Positions 23,084-30,840 of a stretch of 31,531 bases of DNA are shown here, in pieces. The position numbers and the translations under genes were made by a program. Below the pieces are notes generated by a model. That model was given only the letters and a program-made list of their open reading frames with translations, did not search any database and was not told where the DNA came from. Positions within the stretch are counted from its first letter, which is position 1. Each line of letters opens with the position of its first letter. Where the stretch lies: NCBI GenBank assembly GCA_937952305.1, contig CALFZO010000193.1, positions 1 through 31,531 of the forward strand. Reading direction: 5' to 3'. Source of the stretch: an uncultured Anaerolineales bacterium. GTDB taxonomy: Bacteria > Chloroflexota > Anaerolineae > Anaerolineales > UBA6663.

Positions 23084-25039
23084 ATGCAGTCACCTCGTGG
23101 ACCCCGGGGGCGCGGCGGCCAGCCGCGCCCCGACAACAAAGCCCTGCAGCGCGCGATCCAGTATCTGGGCCGTTACCGCCGGCAGGCCGTGCTGCCGTAT
23201 CTCTTCCTGATCGTGGCCACCCTGTCCCAGTTGGCCGTGCCGCGCCTGGTGCGCAGCATCATCGACGCCGTCACCGATGGCGCCATCGCCCGGACCGTGC
23301 TCGAGAACCTGGGCAAGATCCCGGAGCAGTTTGTGGGTCTGGCCCTGCCGCAGATCCTGGCGTTCCTGGATTTCCCGGCCGAATGGTCGCTGGAGCAGCT
23401 GACCACCGAGCTGACCGCGCGCCGCGATGGCGCGCCCCAAGCCCTGCTCGTGGCCGCCCTGGCCATTGTCGGCTTTGCCGGGCTGCGCGGCGTGTTCGCG
23501 TTTCTGCAGGCCTACTGGGCGGAAAAGAATTCCCAGGCCGTGGCCTTCGACTTGCGCAACGACCTGTTCGCCAAGATCCAGCGGCTGTCCTTCTCCTATC
23601 ATGACCGCAACCGCACCGGCCAGCTGATGGTGCGCGCCACTGACGACGTCGAGAAGGTGCGCCTGTTCATCGGCCAGGGCCTGGTGCAGCTGGTCTCGGC
23701 CCTGCTCCTGATCGTGGGCACGTTGATCATCCTGTTCTCCACCAACGCCGCGCTGGCGCTGGCCGCCCTGCCGATCCTGCCGGTGGCCTTCGTGGTGTTC
23801 GTGATCTTCGGCACCATCAGCGGGCCGCTGTTCGCCAAGGTCCAGGAGCGTCTGTCGGCCCTGAACACGATCCTGCAGGAGAACCTGGCCGGCATCAAGG
23901 TCGTCCAGGCCTTCACGCGCGAGGCCCAGGAACAGCGCAAGTTCCGCGCCGCCGCCGACCGGCTGCTGGAGCAGCAGATCGCGGTCACGCGCGTCTTCAC
24001 CTTCCTGTTCCCGTTCATCTTCCTGATCGCCAACCTCGGCCAGGCCGGCATCCTGTACTTCGGCGGGCGCCTGATCGTGGACGGCACGCTGACCATCGGC
24101 GAGTGGCAGGAGTTCTCGCTCTACCTGATCTACCTGTTCCTGCCCATCGCCCAGTTCGGCCTGATCATCACCCAGCTCGGGCAGGCGGCGGCCTCGGCCA
24201 CGCGCATCTTCGAGATCCTGGACGCCCAGAGCGACGTGACCGACAAGCCCGGCGCCCAGCCGCTGCCGCCGGTGCGCGGCCGCGTGGAGTTCGACCAGGT
24301 CTCGTTCCGCTACTTCGGCAGCGGCGACCCGGTGCTGCGCGACGTGTCGTTCACGGCCGAGCCCGGCCAGACCGTGGCCCTGCTCGGCATGACCGGCTCC
24401 GGCAAGACCAGCATCATCAACATGATCCCGCGCTTCTACGACGTCACCGGCGGCGCCGTGCGCCTCGACGGCCAGGACGTGCGCGACGTCACGCTCGACT
24501 CGCTGCGCACGCAGATCGGCCTCGTGCTGCAGGAGACCACGCTCTTCAGCGGCACCATCCGCGACAACATCGCCTACGGCAAGCCGGACGCCACCGACGC
24601 CGAGATCGAGGCCGCCGCGCGGGCCGCCGCCGCGCACGACTTCATCGTCGCGTTCCCGGACGGCTACGCCACCCCGGTCGGCGAGCGCGGCGCCACGCTG
24701 TCCGGCGGCCAGAAGCAGCGCCTGGCCATCGCCCGCGCCCTGCTGCTGGACCCGCGCATCCTGATCCTGGATGACTCGACCTCGAGCGTGGACGTGCAGA
24801 CCGAAGCCCAGATCCAGCACGCGCTGGACCGGCTGATGAAGGGGCGCACGGCGTTCGTGATCGCCCAGCGCATCAGCACGGTGATGAACGCGGACCAGAT
24901 CATCGTGCTGGAAAAGGGCAGCGTGGTGGCGCGCGGCACGCACGCGGAACTGATGGAAGACAGCCCGATCTACGCCGAGATCTACCGCTCACAGCTGGTG
25001 GGCGATGCGCCGGCCCAGCCGGAGTTGGCCGCCGCTTAG
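23084..25039 (+). CDS. ABC exporter half-transporter, subunit with degenerate ATP site
   Basis: A 651-residue half-transporter: a six-helix exporter membrane domain (about 35-380) fused to an ATPase (about 400-635). Motifs are Walker A GMTGSGKT (435-442), signature LSGGQ (539-543), and Walker B ILILDD with D564 in place of the catalytic glutamate. The switch position is Q595 (IAQRIST) instead of histidine. Both substitutions are typical of the non-catalytic site contributed by one partner of heterodimeric exporters such as TM287/288 and LmrCD. The loop after the first helix is enlarged by about 60 residues. The start at 23084 is supported by AAGGAG. The partner subunit is the next gene. Together they probably export drugs or lipid-like compounds. 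Confidence 0.93.
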   Translation: MQSPRGPRGRGGQPRPDNKALQRAIQYLGRYRRQAVLPYLFLIVATLSQLAVPRLVRSIIDAVTDGAIARTVLENLGKIPEQFVGLALPQILAFLDFPAEWSLEQLTTELTARRDGAPQALLVAALAIVGFAGLRGVFAFLQAYWAEKNSQAVAFDLRNDLFAKIQRLSFSYHDRNRTGQLMVRATDDVEKVRLFIGQGLVQLVSALLLIVGTLIILFSTNAALALAALPILPVAFVVFVIFGTISGPLFAKVQERLSALNTILQENLAGIKVVQAFTREAQEQRKFRAAADRLLEQQIAVTRVFTFLFPFIFLIANLGQAGILYFGGRLIVDGTLTIGEWQEFSLYLIYLFLPIAQFGLIITQLGQAAASATRIFEILDAQSDVTDKPGAQPLPPVRGRVEFDQVSFRYFGSGDPVLRDVSFTAEPGQTVALLGMTGSGKTSIINMIPRFYDVTGGAVRLDGQDVRDVTLDSLRTQIGLVLQETTLFSGTIRDNIAYGKPDATDAEIEAAARAAAAHDFIVAFPDGYATPVGERGATLSGGQKQRLAIARALLLDPRILILDDSTSSVDVQTEAQIQHALDRLMKGRTAFVIAQRISTVMNADQIIVLEKGSVVARGTHAELMEDSPIYAEIYRSQLVGDAPAQPELAAA

Positions 25040-25056
25040 GGCAGACCCCTTAGTCG

Positions 25057-25081
25057 CCCGTCTCGGCTAATCCGAGACGGG
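25057..25081. other. Intercistronic hairpin between the two exporter subunit genes
   Basis: A perfect 10-bp stem CCCGTCTCGG (25057-25066) with CCGAGACGGG (25072-25081) and loop CTAAT. It is not followed by a T-tract, so it is more likely an RNA-processing or stability element than a terminator. The ribosome-binding site of the next gene starts 12 bases later. Confidence 0.55.
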
Positions 25082-25105
25082 TGACCGGTAACTGGAGAAG
25101 CAAAT

Positions 25106-27199
25106 ATGTTCGGTGATCCAAGCCGCATGCGAGAAATGCTGAGCCGCGATCAGCTCAAGCCCCAGAACGTGGGCGAGACGCTGGCGCGTTTTGGGAAATA
25201 CTTCGGCGCCTACTGGCCGGCGCTGCTGGTGGTGCTGGCGCTGGTGCTGGTCTCCACCTGGATGCAGGTGACCACGCCGGAGATGGTGGGCCAGGTGGTG
25301 GACTGCTACCTGACGCCGGCCGCGGCCAGCGCGTTCGGGGACTTCAGCGCCGCGCTGGGCGGCGGCACGGCCGAAGGCGCGGCCCAATCCAACTGCTGGC
25401 TGGCCGCCGACAGCGGCACGCAGGACCTCACCCAGCGCTTCCTGCGCGACGCCGTCTACCTGGGGACCAGCGTCCCCACCAACGCCGACCTGGCCGCCCT
25501 GGACGCCGCCGGCCGGATCGCGGGCCTGACGCGCGTGATCCTGGCCATCGTGGCCCTGTACGTGGGCGGCGCGCTGCTCACCGGCGCCGGCTTCTTCGTG
25601 ATGACCTGGGCCGGCCAGCACGTCTTGCGCGTCCTGCGCCTGGACGTCTTCCGCCATCTGCACCGCCTCTCGCAGGGCTACTACACCGAGCACGAGGCCG
25701 GCGACCTGATGAGCCGCATCACCAATGACGCCTCGGCCGTGGAGCAGGCCTTCGGCTTCGCGCTCATCCAGGTCTTCGGGGCCGCGCTGCTGCTGGTCTG
25801 GATCGCCTACAACATGCTGGCCAAGAGCGTGCCGTTCGCGCTCCTGAGCATGATCGTCATGCCGGTGATGGCCATCGCCACCTTCTGGTTCTCCGAGCAG
25901 GCCCGGCGCGAGTTCCGCCGGTCGCGGCGCGAGATGGGCAGCGTCAACGCCGAACTGCAGGAGAGCATCGCGGCCGTGCGCGAGGTGCAGGCCTTCAACC
26001 GCGCCGACGAGAACATCGAGCGCTTCATGGTCACCAACGCCGCCAACCGCGACGCCAACGTGCGCGCCGTGGCCTACACGGCGGCGCTGGCGCCGACGCT
26101 GGAAGCGCTGGGTTACGTGGCCCTGGCGGTGGTGACCGGCGTGGGCGGCTACTTCCTGCTCACCGGCCAGGCGCTGGAATTCGCGGGCGCCAGCACGACC
26201 GTGTCGCTGGGCGTGGTGATCACGTTCCTGAGCTACAGCCAGCGCTTCAACCAGCCCATCCAGCAGATCGCGCTGCTGTGGACCAACGTGCAGAACGCCA
26301 TCGCCGGCGGCGAGCGCATCTTCGGCCTGCTGGACGAGCAGCCGGCCGTGCAGGATCGGCCCGGCGCGCGGGAGATGCCGCCCATCCGGGGCACGGTCGA
26401 GTTTCAGAGCGCGTCGGCCGAGTACAAGGCCGGTGTGCCGGTGCTGCACGGCGTCAACTTCCGGGCCGAGCCGGGCCAGACCATCGCCATCGTCGGGCCG
26501 ACCGGCGCCGGCAAGACCACCATCATCAACCTGATCCCGCGCTTCTGGGACGTCACCGGCGGGGCCGTGCTGATCGACGACCAGGACGTGCGCGGCGTGA
26601 CCGCCGAGAGCCTGCGCCGCCAGATCGGCATCGTGCTACAGGACACCTTCCTGTTCAGCGCGACCGTCATGGAGAACATCCGCTTTGGCCGGCCGGACGC
26701 CAGCGACGCCGAGGTCATCGCCGCCGCCCGGCTGGCCCACGCCGACACGTTCATCGAGCGCCTGCCCGAGAAGTACCAGACCGTGCTGGGCGAGCGCGGC
26801 GGCGGCCTGAGCCAGGGCCAGCGCCAGCTCATCTCAATCGCCCGGGCGGCCCTGGCCAACCCGCGCATCCTGATCCTGGACGAGGCCACCTCCAGCGTGG
26901 ACACGCGCACCGAGCGCCTGATCCAGAAAGCCTTCGACGAACTGCTGGAGGGCCGCACCTCCTTCGTCATCGCCCACCGGCTGAGCACGATCCGCAACGC
27001 CGACCTGATCCTGGTGCTCAAGGCGGGCGAGATCATCGAGCGCGGCCGGTTCGACGAACTGCTGGCGCAGCGCGGCTTCTTCTACGACCTGTATATGAGC
27101 CAGTTCCGGGCGCAGGAGCGCGCGCAGGAGCGGGCGCAGGAGCAGGCCCAGGCGCCCGGCCTCAACGGCGGCCAGGCCGCCCTCCCACGCCCGGCCTGA
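25106..27199 (+). CDS. ABC exporter half-transporter, partner subunit with altered signature motif
   Basis: A 697-residue half-transporter with an exporter membrane domain (about 30-410) and an ATPase (about 425-665). Walker A is GPTGAGKT (464-471), and Walker B has the catalytic glutamate E593 (ILILDEATSSVD). H624 is the switch histidine (IAHRLST). The signature is LSQGQ (568-572) rather than LSGGQ. This is complementary to the upstream subunit, so the heterodimer would have one catalytic and one degenerate ATP site. About 85 residues are inserted between helices 1 and 2, with two cysteines (VVDCYLT and QSNCWLA) that could form an external disulfide. The C-terminus carries a short repeat of RAQE units. 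GGAGA 8 bases upstream supports the start. A strong terminator follows. Confidence 0.93.
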   Translation: MFGDPSRMREMLSRDQLKPQNVGETLARFGKYFGAYWPALLVVLALVLVSTWMQVTTPEMVGQVVDCYLTPAAASAFGDFSAALGGGTAEGAAQSNCWLAADSGTQDLTQRFLRDAVYLGTSVPTNADLAALDAAGRIAGLTRVILAIVALYVGGALLTGAGFFVMTWAGQHVLRVLRLDVFRHLHRLSQGYYTEHEAGDLMSRITNDASAVEQAFGFALIQVFGAALLLVWIAYNMLAKSVPFALLSMIVMPVMAIATFWFSEQARREFRRSRREMGSVNAELQESIAAVREVQAFNRADENIERFMVTNAANRDANVRAVAYTAALAPTLEALGYVALAVVTGVGGYFLLTGQALEFAGASTTVSLGVVITFLSYSQRFNQPIQQIALLWTNVQNAIAGGERIFGLLDEQPAVQDRPGAREMPPIRGTVEFQSASAEYKAGVPVLHGVNFRAEPGQTIAIVGPTGAGKTTIINLIPRFWDVTGGAVLIDDQDVRGVTAESLRRQIGIVLQDTFLFSATVMENIRFGRPDASDAEVIAAARLAHADTFIERLPEKYQTVLGERGGGLSQGQRQLISIARAALANPRILILDEATSSVDTRTERLIQKAFDELLEGRTSFVIAHRLSTIRNADLILVLKAGEIIERGRFDELLAQRGFFYDLYMSQFRAQERAQERAQEQAQAPGLNGGQAALPRPA

Positions 27200-27207
27200 G
27201 GCCTTCC

Positions 27208-27243
27208 GCCCCTTTCCGCAAACCGGGAAAGGGGCTTTGTTTT
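27208..27243 (+). terminator. Intrinsic terminator of the exporter operon
   Basis: GCCCCTTTCC (27208-27217) pairs with GGAAAGGGGC (27226-27235), followed by TTTGTTTTTG. Confidence 0.9.
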
Positions 27244-27326
27244 TGTCCGGCAACATTATACAAATATTAGACAAAACTTCACTGACCCGGTAAAGTACAG
27301 GCATGCCGAATACGGAGACGAATGCG

Positions 27327-28361
27327 ATGACCTCAACGACCACCTCCCCCGCGCGTGAGCGCGGCGCTTCGCTGGCCCTGGCCGGCGGCGTGCTCTTCAG
27401 CCTGGCCTTCACGGCCCTGATCGCCTGGGCCGGGCCGCGGCTGGACGCCATCCGCCTGCTGCCGGACACCGGCTATGACTGGTATTACTGGCGCCTGCCC
27501 GAGCCGAACTTCTGGACGCGGCTCTCGGCCTGGGGCGGCTACTTCCTGCACCAGGCGTTCATGTTCTGGACCATCTGGTACGCTCAGACGCGCGGCCTGA
27601 AGTACACGCGCGGCCTGCACTGGATCAATTGGGTGGCCCTGCTTGGCAACGCTGGCTTCATCGCCCTGCACGTCGTCCAGACGCACTTGTTCTACGACGG
27701 CCTGGCCCAGGACATCTCCATCTTCATGTCGCAGGGCTCGGTGATCGTCTTGCTGATCTGGGTCCTGCTGATGGAGAACGGCCGGCGCGGCCTGGTCTGG
27801 GGCAAGAAAGCGCCCATCAGCCCGGAGACCACGCGCTGGGCGCTGAAGTGGCACGGCTACGTCTTCTCCTGGGCGGCCGTGCTCACCTTTTGGTATCACC
27901 CGACGGTGTCCACGCCGGGCCACCTGGTGGGTTTCCTGTACATGTTCTTCCTGCTGCTGCAGGGCAGCCTGTTCTTCACCCGCGCGCACGTCAACCGCTG
28001 GTGGACAACGGCGCTGGAGGTGATGGTGCTGGTGCACGGTACATGGGTGGCCGTGAACCAGGGCGCCGACATCTGGCCGATGTTCTTCTTCGGCTTCGCG
28101 GGCCTGTTCGTCATCACCCAGATGCACGGCCTGGGCCTGAACCTGCCCATCCGCCTGGGGATCCTGGCCGCCTACATCGGCGGCGTGCTCTGGGTCTACA
28201 ACGACCGCGGCTGGGACAAGCTGAACGAGATCATCCGCATCCCGGCCATCGACTACATCGGCGTGGCCGTGCTGGCGCTGCTGATCAGCGGCGGTCTATG
28301 GACGGCCCGGCGCCTGCGCCCGCACAAGCCGAGCCCGCCCGTGGTGGCTGGCGCGGACTGA
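27327..28361 (+). CDS. Histidine-rich polytopic membrane protein, unknown function
   Basis: A 344-residue protein with about nine or ten predicted membrane helices and no family that I recognise. It is unusually rich in aromatic residues and histidines within or next to helices: H75 (YFLHQAF), H98, H115 and H120 (ALHVVQTHLF), H176 (LKWHGYVFSW), H191, H199, H221, H237 and H267 (TQMHGLGL). Paired histidines in helices can ligate haem or a metal, so a membrane redox or gas-sensing role is conceivable, but no CxxCH or known cytochrome signature is present. GGAGA at 27314-27318 supports the start at 27327 over the in-frame ATG at 27303. The upstream spacer is AT-rich and may hold its promoter. A terminator follows, so it is a single-gene unit. 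Confidence 0.8.
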   Translation: MTSTTTSPARERGASLALAGGVLFSLAFTALIAWAGPRLDAIRLLPDTGYDWYYWRLPEPNFWTRLSAWGGYFLHQAFMFWTIWYAQTRGLKYTRGLHWINWVALLGNAGFIALHVVQTHLFYDGLAQDISIFMSQGSVIVLLIWVLLMENGRRGLVWGKKAPISPETTRWALKWHGYVFSWAAVLTFWYHPTVSTPGHLVGFLYMFFLLLQGSLFFTRAHVNRWWTTALEVMVLVHGTWVAVNQGADIWPMFFFGFAGLFVITQMHGLGLNLPIRLGILAAYIGGVLWVYNDRGWDKLNEIIRIPAIDYIGVAVLALLISGGLWTARRLRPHKPSPPVVAGAD

Positions 28362-28387
28362 ACGCCCCCGCCAACGCCGCCCCATCC

Positions 28388-28420
28388 AGCCCGCCAGGCG
28401 CCCTGGCGGGCTTTCTGTTT
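28388..28420 (+). terminator. Intrinsic terminator of the membrane protein gene
   Basis: AGCCCGCCAGG (28388-28398), loop CGC, CCTGGCGGGCT (28402-28412), followed by TTCTGTTT. Confidence 0.88.
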
Positions 28421-28560
28421 CCCCAGCGGGCCTTGGCCTGGCCGGGGTGGTTCCAACCGACAGGCGCTGGCGTAAGCACCGCCCCCAGCGAAAATCCGCC
28501 GGCCCACTGGCCGCGAGAGGCGGCCGGCGCTGGCCGGCCTGAGGTTTCCAAAGGCTCTGA

Positions 28561-28706
28561 CCCCGGCCTCATCCGGCGCGCCCGGGCTGACCAAAAAAAC
28601 GCCGGAGCGCAGGGCTCCGGCGGAAGGTCGATCAGGCGTCGAGCGGGTGGCCGCGCTCACAGGCGCGGGCCGGCGGCTTGCACCTCCGGCGGCGCCCCGG
28701 CCTCAT
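28561..28706. repeat. 12-bp direct repeat flanking the recombinase 3' end
   Basis: CCCCGGCCTCAT occurs at 28561-28572 and again at 28695-28706. The second copy ends exactly where the composition changes from high-GC host-like to lower-GC element DNA. Confidence 0.6.
28593..28622 (-). terminator. Intrinsic terminator on the minus strand
   Basis: Reading the minus strand: CGCCGGAGC (28614-28622), loop, GCTCCGGCG (28600-28608), then seven T (28593-28599). It ends the recombinase transcript now and may originally have belonged to a host gene cut by the insertion. Confidence 0.9.
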
Positions 28707-30278
28707 ACTTCTTGAAGTTTCAATCTCATATGTCTCCGTTATGGGAAACAGGCAGGCGACCACCGCCTTCCCATTGGCGACCGTGACCTCCAACTGCAGC
28801 CAGGCAAAGTAATCGCGCTTGTCCTCAAAAGTCGGGTTACGGAAGCCCAAGTCCACATCCTGGCGGAACTGCAAGGCTCGCGCCAAGGCCTCGTCGGTCA
28901 ATGTGACGCCCGCCGCAATCTCCGCCTGCAACGTATCCCGTTTCTTGCACAGGGCCTCATATCGATCGTCGGTGGCGGCCACTTGGGCTTCGAGCGTCTG
29001 GGCGACCTTACCACGGCGGGGACTGGCCTTGTTTCGGCGTGAGCTGGCCCGCCTCAGGGCCTCAGCCAATTCCAACGCCTCCGCCTCGCAATCTGCGAGC
29101 AGGGCCAGAACCGTCTGGAGTTGATCCTGCTTGGGCCGTATCGCTTCGCGCTCGGCCTGCTGGGCCTTGCGCCACTCGCTCTCGAAGTAGACCGGATCTA
29201 TCATCACCCGCAACGCAAACTTCCAGGCAATCTCTTCGACCGCCAAGCCAGGCACACGCGAGGCCTGGCAGCGCCGATACAGTTCCGAATTCTCCGTGCA
29301 GATGTAGCCCCCCTTGGAACCCACCAGGCTGCGGCCGCAACCGCATTTGACGTGGCCGCGCAAGAGGTATTCACGTTTGCCGCGCCGCTTCGACATGCGG
29401 CTGTTGTAGGCTCGCTGAGCCTGGGCCGCTTCCCACAAATCGCGGCTGACAATGGCCCGCACGTCGATCTTGATAGTCTCGCTCAGGGGACGCTTGCCGC
29501 CCTTGCCCCCGTAGCCGATAGCCCGGCCGTAGCGCAGCACGCCGCAGTACACTTCCGAGGTCAAGATCCAGTGAATGGAACTCGGGCTCCATACGCCGGC
29601 CAGTCTCTGCCGGCGCTTTAGCTGCTTAGACTCACTGGGCGTCGGCACGCCCAGTTCACTCAGCCGAAGGGCGATCCCCCGCTCGCTGGCTTTGCGACCG
29701 ACCTCATCGCCCTCCGCATACCACTGATAGACGAGCCGGACAATTGCGGCCTCGTCCTCTTTCAGGAATAACTCGTCTTCGCTGTAGGAATAACCATACG
29801 GCGGTTTACCTTGGCCGACGGCCAGCCCCTCCTTCGCCTTGGCGTTGCGCCCACGGGCAGTACGCTCGGCGATCTTCTTGCGTTCATCACTGGCCTGCCA
29901 AGCTTTGATCACCAATATGATGTCGTTCTCGTCGCCGATCCGGCCAACGTCATAAACATAGACTTCTATACCAGCCCGGGTTAAGTCGCGCACGGAAGCC
30001 AGGGCATCCACCAGATCTCGCGAGAGGCGGTCGACGGCATGCACAATCAGGGCTTGGGCCTGACGGTTGCGTAACAAGTCGATGGCCTTGCGGCCTTCCG
30101 GCCGTTCAGTGATCGGGGTCGCCCCGCTCACATCTTCGGCAAATTGCGCAACCACTTCCATCCCATGCCGCTCGGCATACTGGCGGCATAGCTCCAATTG
30201 GGTCGGCAGGCCGAACCCCTTTTCCTCCTGTTCAGACGTGCTCACCCGAGCATACAAAACGGCTTTCTTGCTGGTCAC
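28632..30278 (-). CDS. Large serine recombinase (site-specific integrase)
   Basis: A 548-residue DNA integrase/excisionase of the large serine family. The resolvase-like catalytic domain (about 1-150) has YARVSTSEQ with the nucleophile S13 and arginine R11, followed by the DRLSRD motif (83-88). The recombinase domain (about 155-290) includes PPYGYSYSEDELFLKEDEAAIVRLVYQWYAEG. A zinc ribbon has cysteines C312, C314, C327 and C337. A coiled coil lies at about 365-455, as used for synapsis. It starts at GTG 30278 with only a weak ribosome-binding site. The last about 25 residues (MRPGRRRRCKPPARACERGHPLDA) are unlike the rest and are encoded by high-GC DNA, probably host sequence past the attachment core. 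GC content elsewhere in the gene is clearly lower than in the neighbouring chromosomal genes. Confidence 0.95.
   Translation of the reverse strand: MTSKKAVLYARVSTSEQEEKGFGLPTQLELCRQYAERHGMEVVAQFAEDVSGATPITERPEGRKAIDLLRNRQAQALIVHAVDRLSRDLVDALASVRDLTRAGIEVYVYDVGRIGDENDIILVIKAWQASDERKKIAERTARGRNAKAKEGLAVGQGKPPYGYSYSEDELFLKEDEAAIVRLVYQWYAEGDEVGRKASERGIALRLSELGVPTPSESKQLKRRQRLAGVWSPSSIHWILTSEVYCGVLRYGRAIGYGGKGGKRPLSETIKIDVRAIVSRDLWEAAQAQRAYNSRMSKRRGKREYLLRGHVKCGCGRSLVGSKGGYICTENSELYRRCQASRVPGLAVEEIAWKFALRVMIDPVYFESEWRKAQQAEREAIRPKQDQLQTVLALLADCEAEALELAEALRRASSRRNKASPRRGKVAQTLEAQVAATDDRYEALCKKRDTLQAEIAAGVTLTDEALARALQFRQDVDLGFRNPTFEDKRDYFAWLQLEVTVANGKAVVACLFPITETYEIETSRSMRPGRRRRCKPPARACERGHPLDA
28657..28719 (-). 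pseudogene. Possible 3' end of a host gene cut by the element
   Basis: In a frame different from the recombinase, the minus strand reads NFKKYEAGAPPEVQAAGPRL and then TGA at 28657-28659, with nearly all third positions G or C, and a terminator 35 bases on. This could be the severed C-terminus of a host protein. It is short and GC-rich in every frame, so the call is speculative. Confidence 0.25.
28707..28718. other. Candidate attachment-site core (attL)
   Basis: ACTTC (28707-28711), central TT (28712-28713), GAAGT (28714-28718): an inverted repeat around a two-base centre, the form of serine-integrase crossover sites. It sits at a sharp compositional boundary inside the recombinase 3' end. 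Confidence 0.4.
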
Positions 30279-30346
30279 TTTGCACCACCATCAGACACTC
30301 TGATCTGGCCCAGGGCGGCCCCGCCAGACCGCCCTGGACGGCAGGA

Positions 30347-30583
30347 TCAACGCGTCAGCCGCTCCACAAAACGCGTCGCACGGGTCCCCAGCACCGCCCG
30401 GCGGTCGGCGTCACTCATCCCAAGGGCGGCGCACACATCAGCCAGCAGCAGCGCGGCATTAAGATCGACTTGCTCCAAGCAGCCAGCGCCCGCCTCGATC
30501 TCCTGGCGTAGGCGGCGCAGTTGCTCCACGGGGGAGGCCGATGACGCCGGGACCAGTTTCTTTGGGGCCATCAAATCCAACAT
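30347..30583 (-). CDS. Small element-encoded protein, unknown function
   Basis: A 78-residue soluble protein starting MLDLMAPKKLVPASSASPVEQLRRLRQEIEAG and ending ADRRAVLGTRATRFVERLTR. It is predicted to be mostly helical, with one central leucine/alanine-rich helix (LNAALLLADVCAALGM). I recognise no family. The start at 30583 is chosen because GATGAGG lies 6 bases upstream. Longer frames from 30697 run through a terminator-like hairpin and are unlikely. It lies 68 bases upstream of the recombinase gene on the same strand, so the two are probably co-transcribed from the strong promoter at 30839-30866. A role as a recombination directionality or regulatory partner is possible but unsupported. 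Confidence 0.6.
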   Translation of the reverse strand: MLDLMAPKKLVPASSASPVEQLRRLRQEIEAGAGCLEQVDLNAALLLADVCAALGMSDADRRAVLGTRATRFVERLTR

Positions 30584-30670
30584 TGGTAACCTCATCCTTT
30601 CGCTTCGTGTCCGAGGGTTGGCAGTAGGCCGGCGCTGACGTTGTTTCTCCTTTCCACCCCGGCTCGCCCC

Positions 30671-30713
30671 AAAGAAAAAGGGCGGCCCCGCCGTCAAATA
30701 GGCAGAGCCGCCC
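30671..30713 (-). terminator. Terminator-like hairpin in the leader (possible attenuator)
   Basis: On the minus strand GGGCGGC (30707-30713) can pair with GCCGCCC (30680-30686), followed by TTTTTCTTT (30671-30679). A shorter internal hairpin is also possible. It stands between the strong promoter and the 78-residue gene. Confidence 0.45.
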
Positions 30714-30817
30714 GCGTGTTAGAATGCGGATTAGCCCCGCCCGCCGCCTGTTACGGTGGGTTGGGTCAGGGTCGCGCGGGTGTTACCAGCACCTACGCGG
30801 CCCGCTTCAGTCGCTAT

Positions 30818-30840
30818 ATATGTTCAGAGTCAAAACATAT
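30818..30840. promoter_or_regulatory. Inverted-repeat operator next to the recombinase promoter
   Basis: ATATGTT (30818-30824) and AACATAT (30834-30840) with a 9-nt spacer. It overlaps the -10 box and expected start point of the minus-strand promoter, a position suited to repression. Confidence 0.5.

Noticed and set aside
23090..24943. A 617-residue minus-strand frame
   Set aside because: It is antisense to the first exporter subunit, whose ATPase motifs are unmistakable.
25057..25081. Reading the intercistronic hairpin as a terminator
   Set aside because: There is no T-run after the stem, and the partner subunit downstream must be expressed with the first.
27107..27142. CRISPR-like short repeats
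   Set aside because: The only tandem repeats are contiguous 12-nt coding units with no spacers. No array or cas gene is present anywhere in the window.
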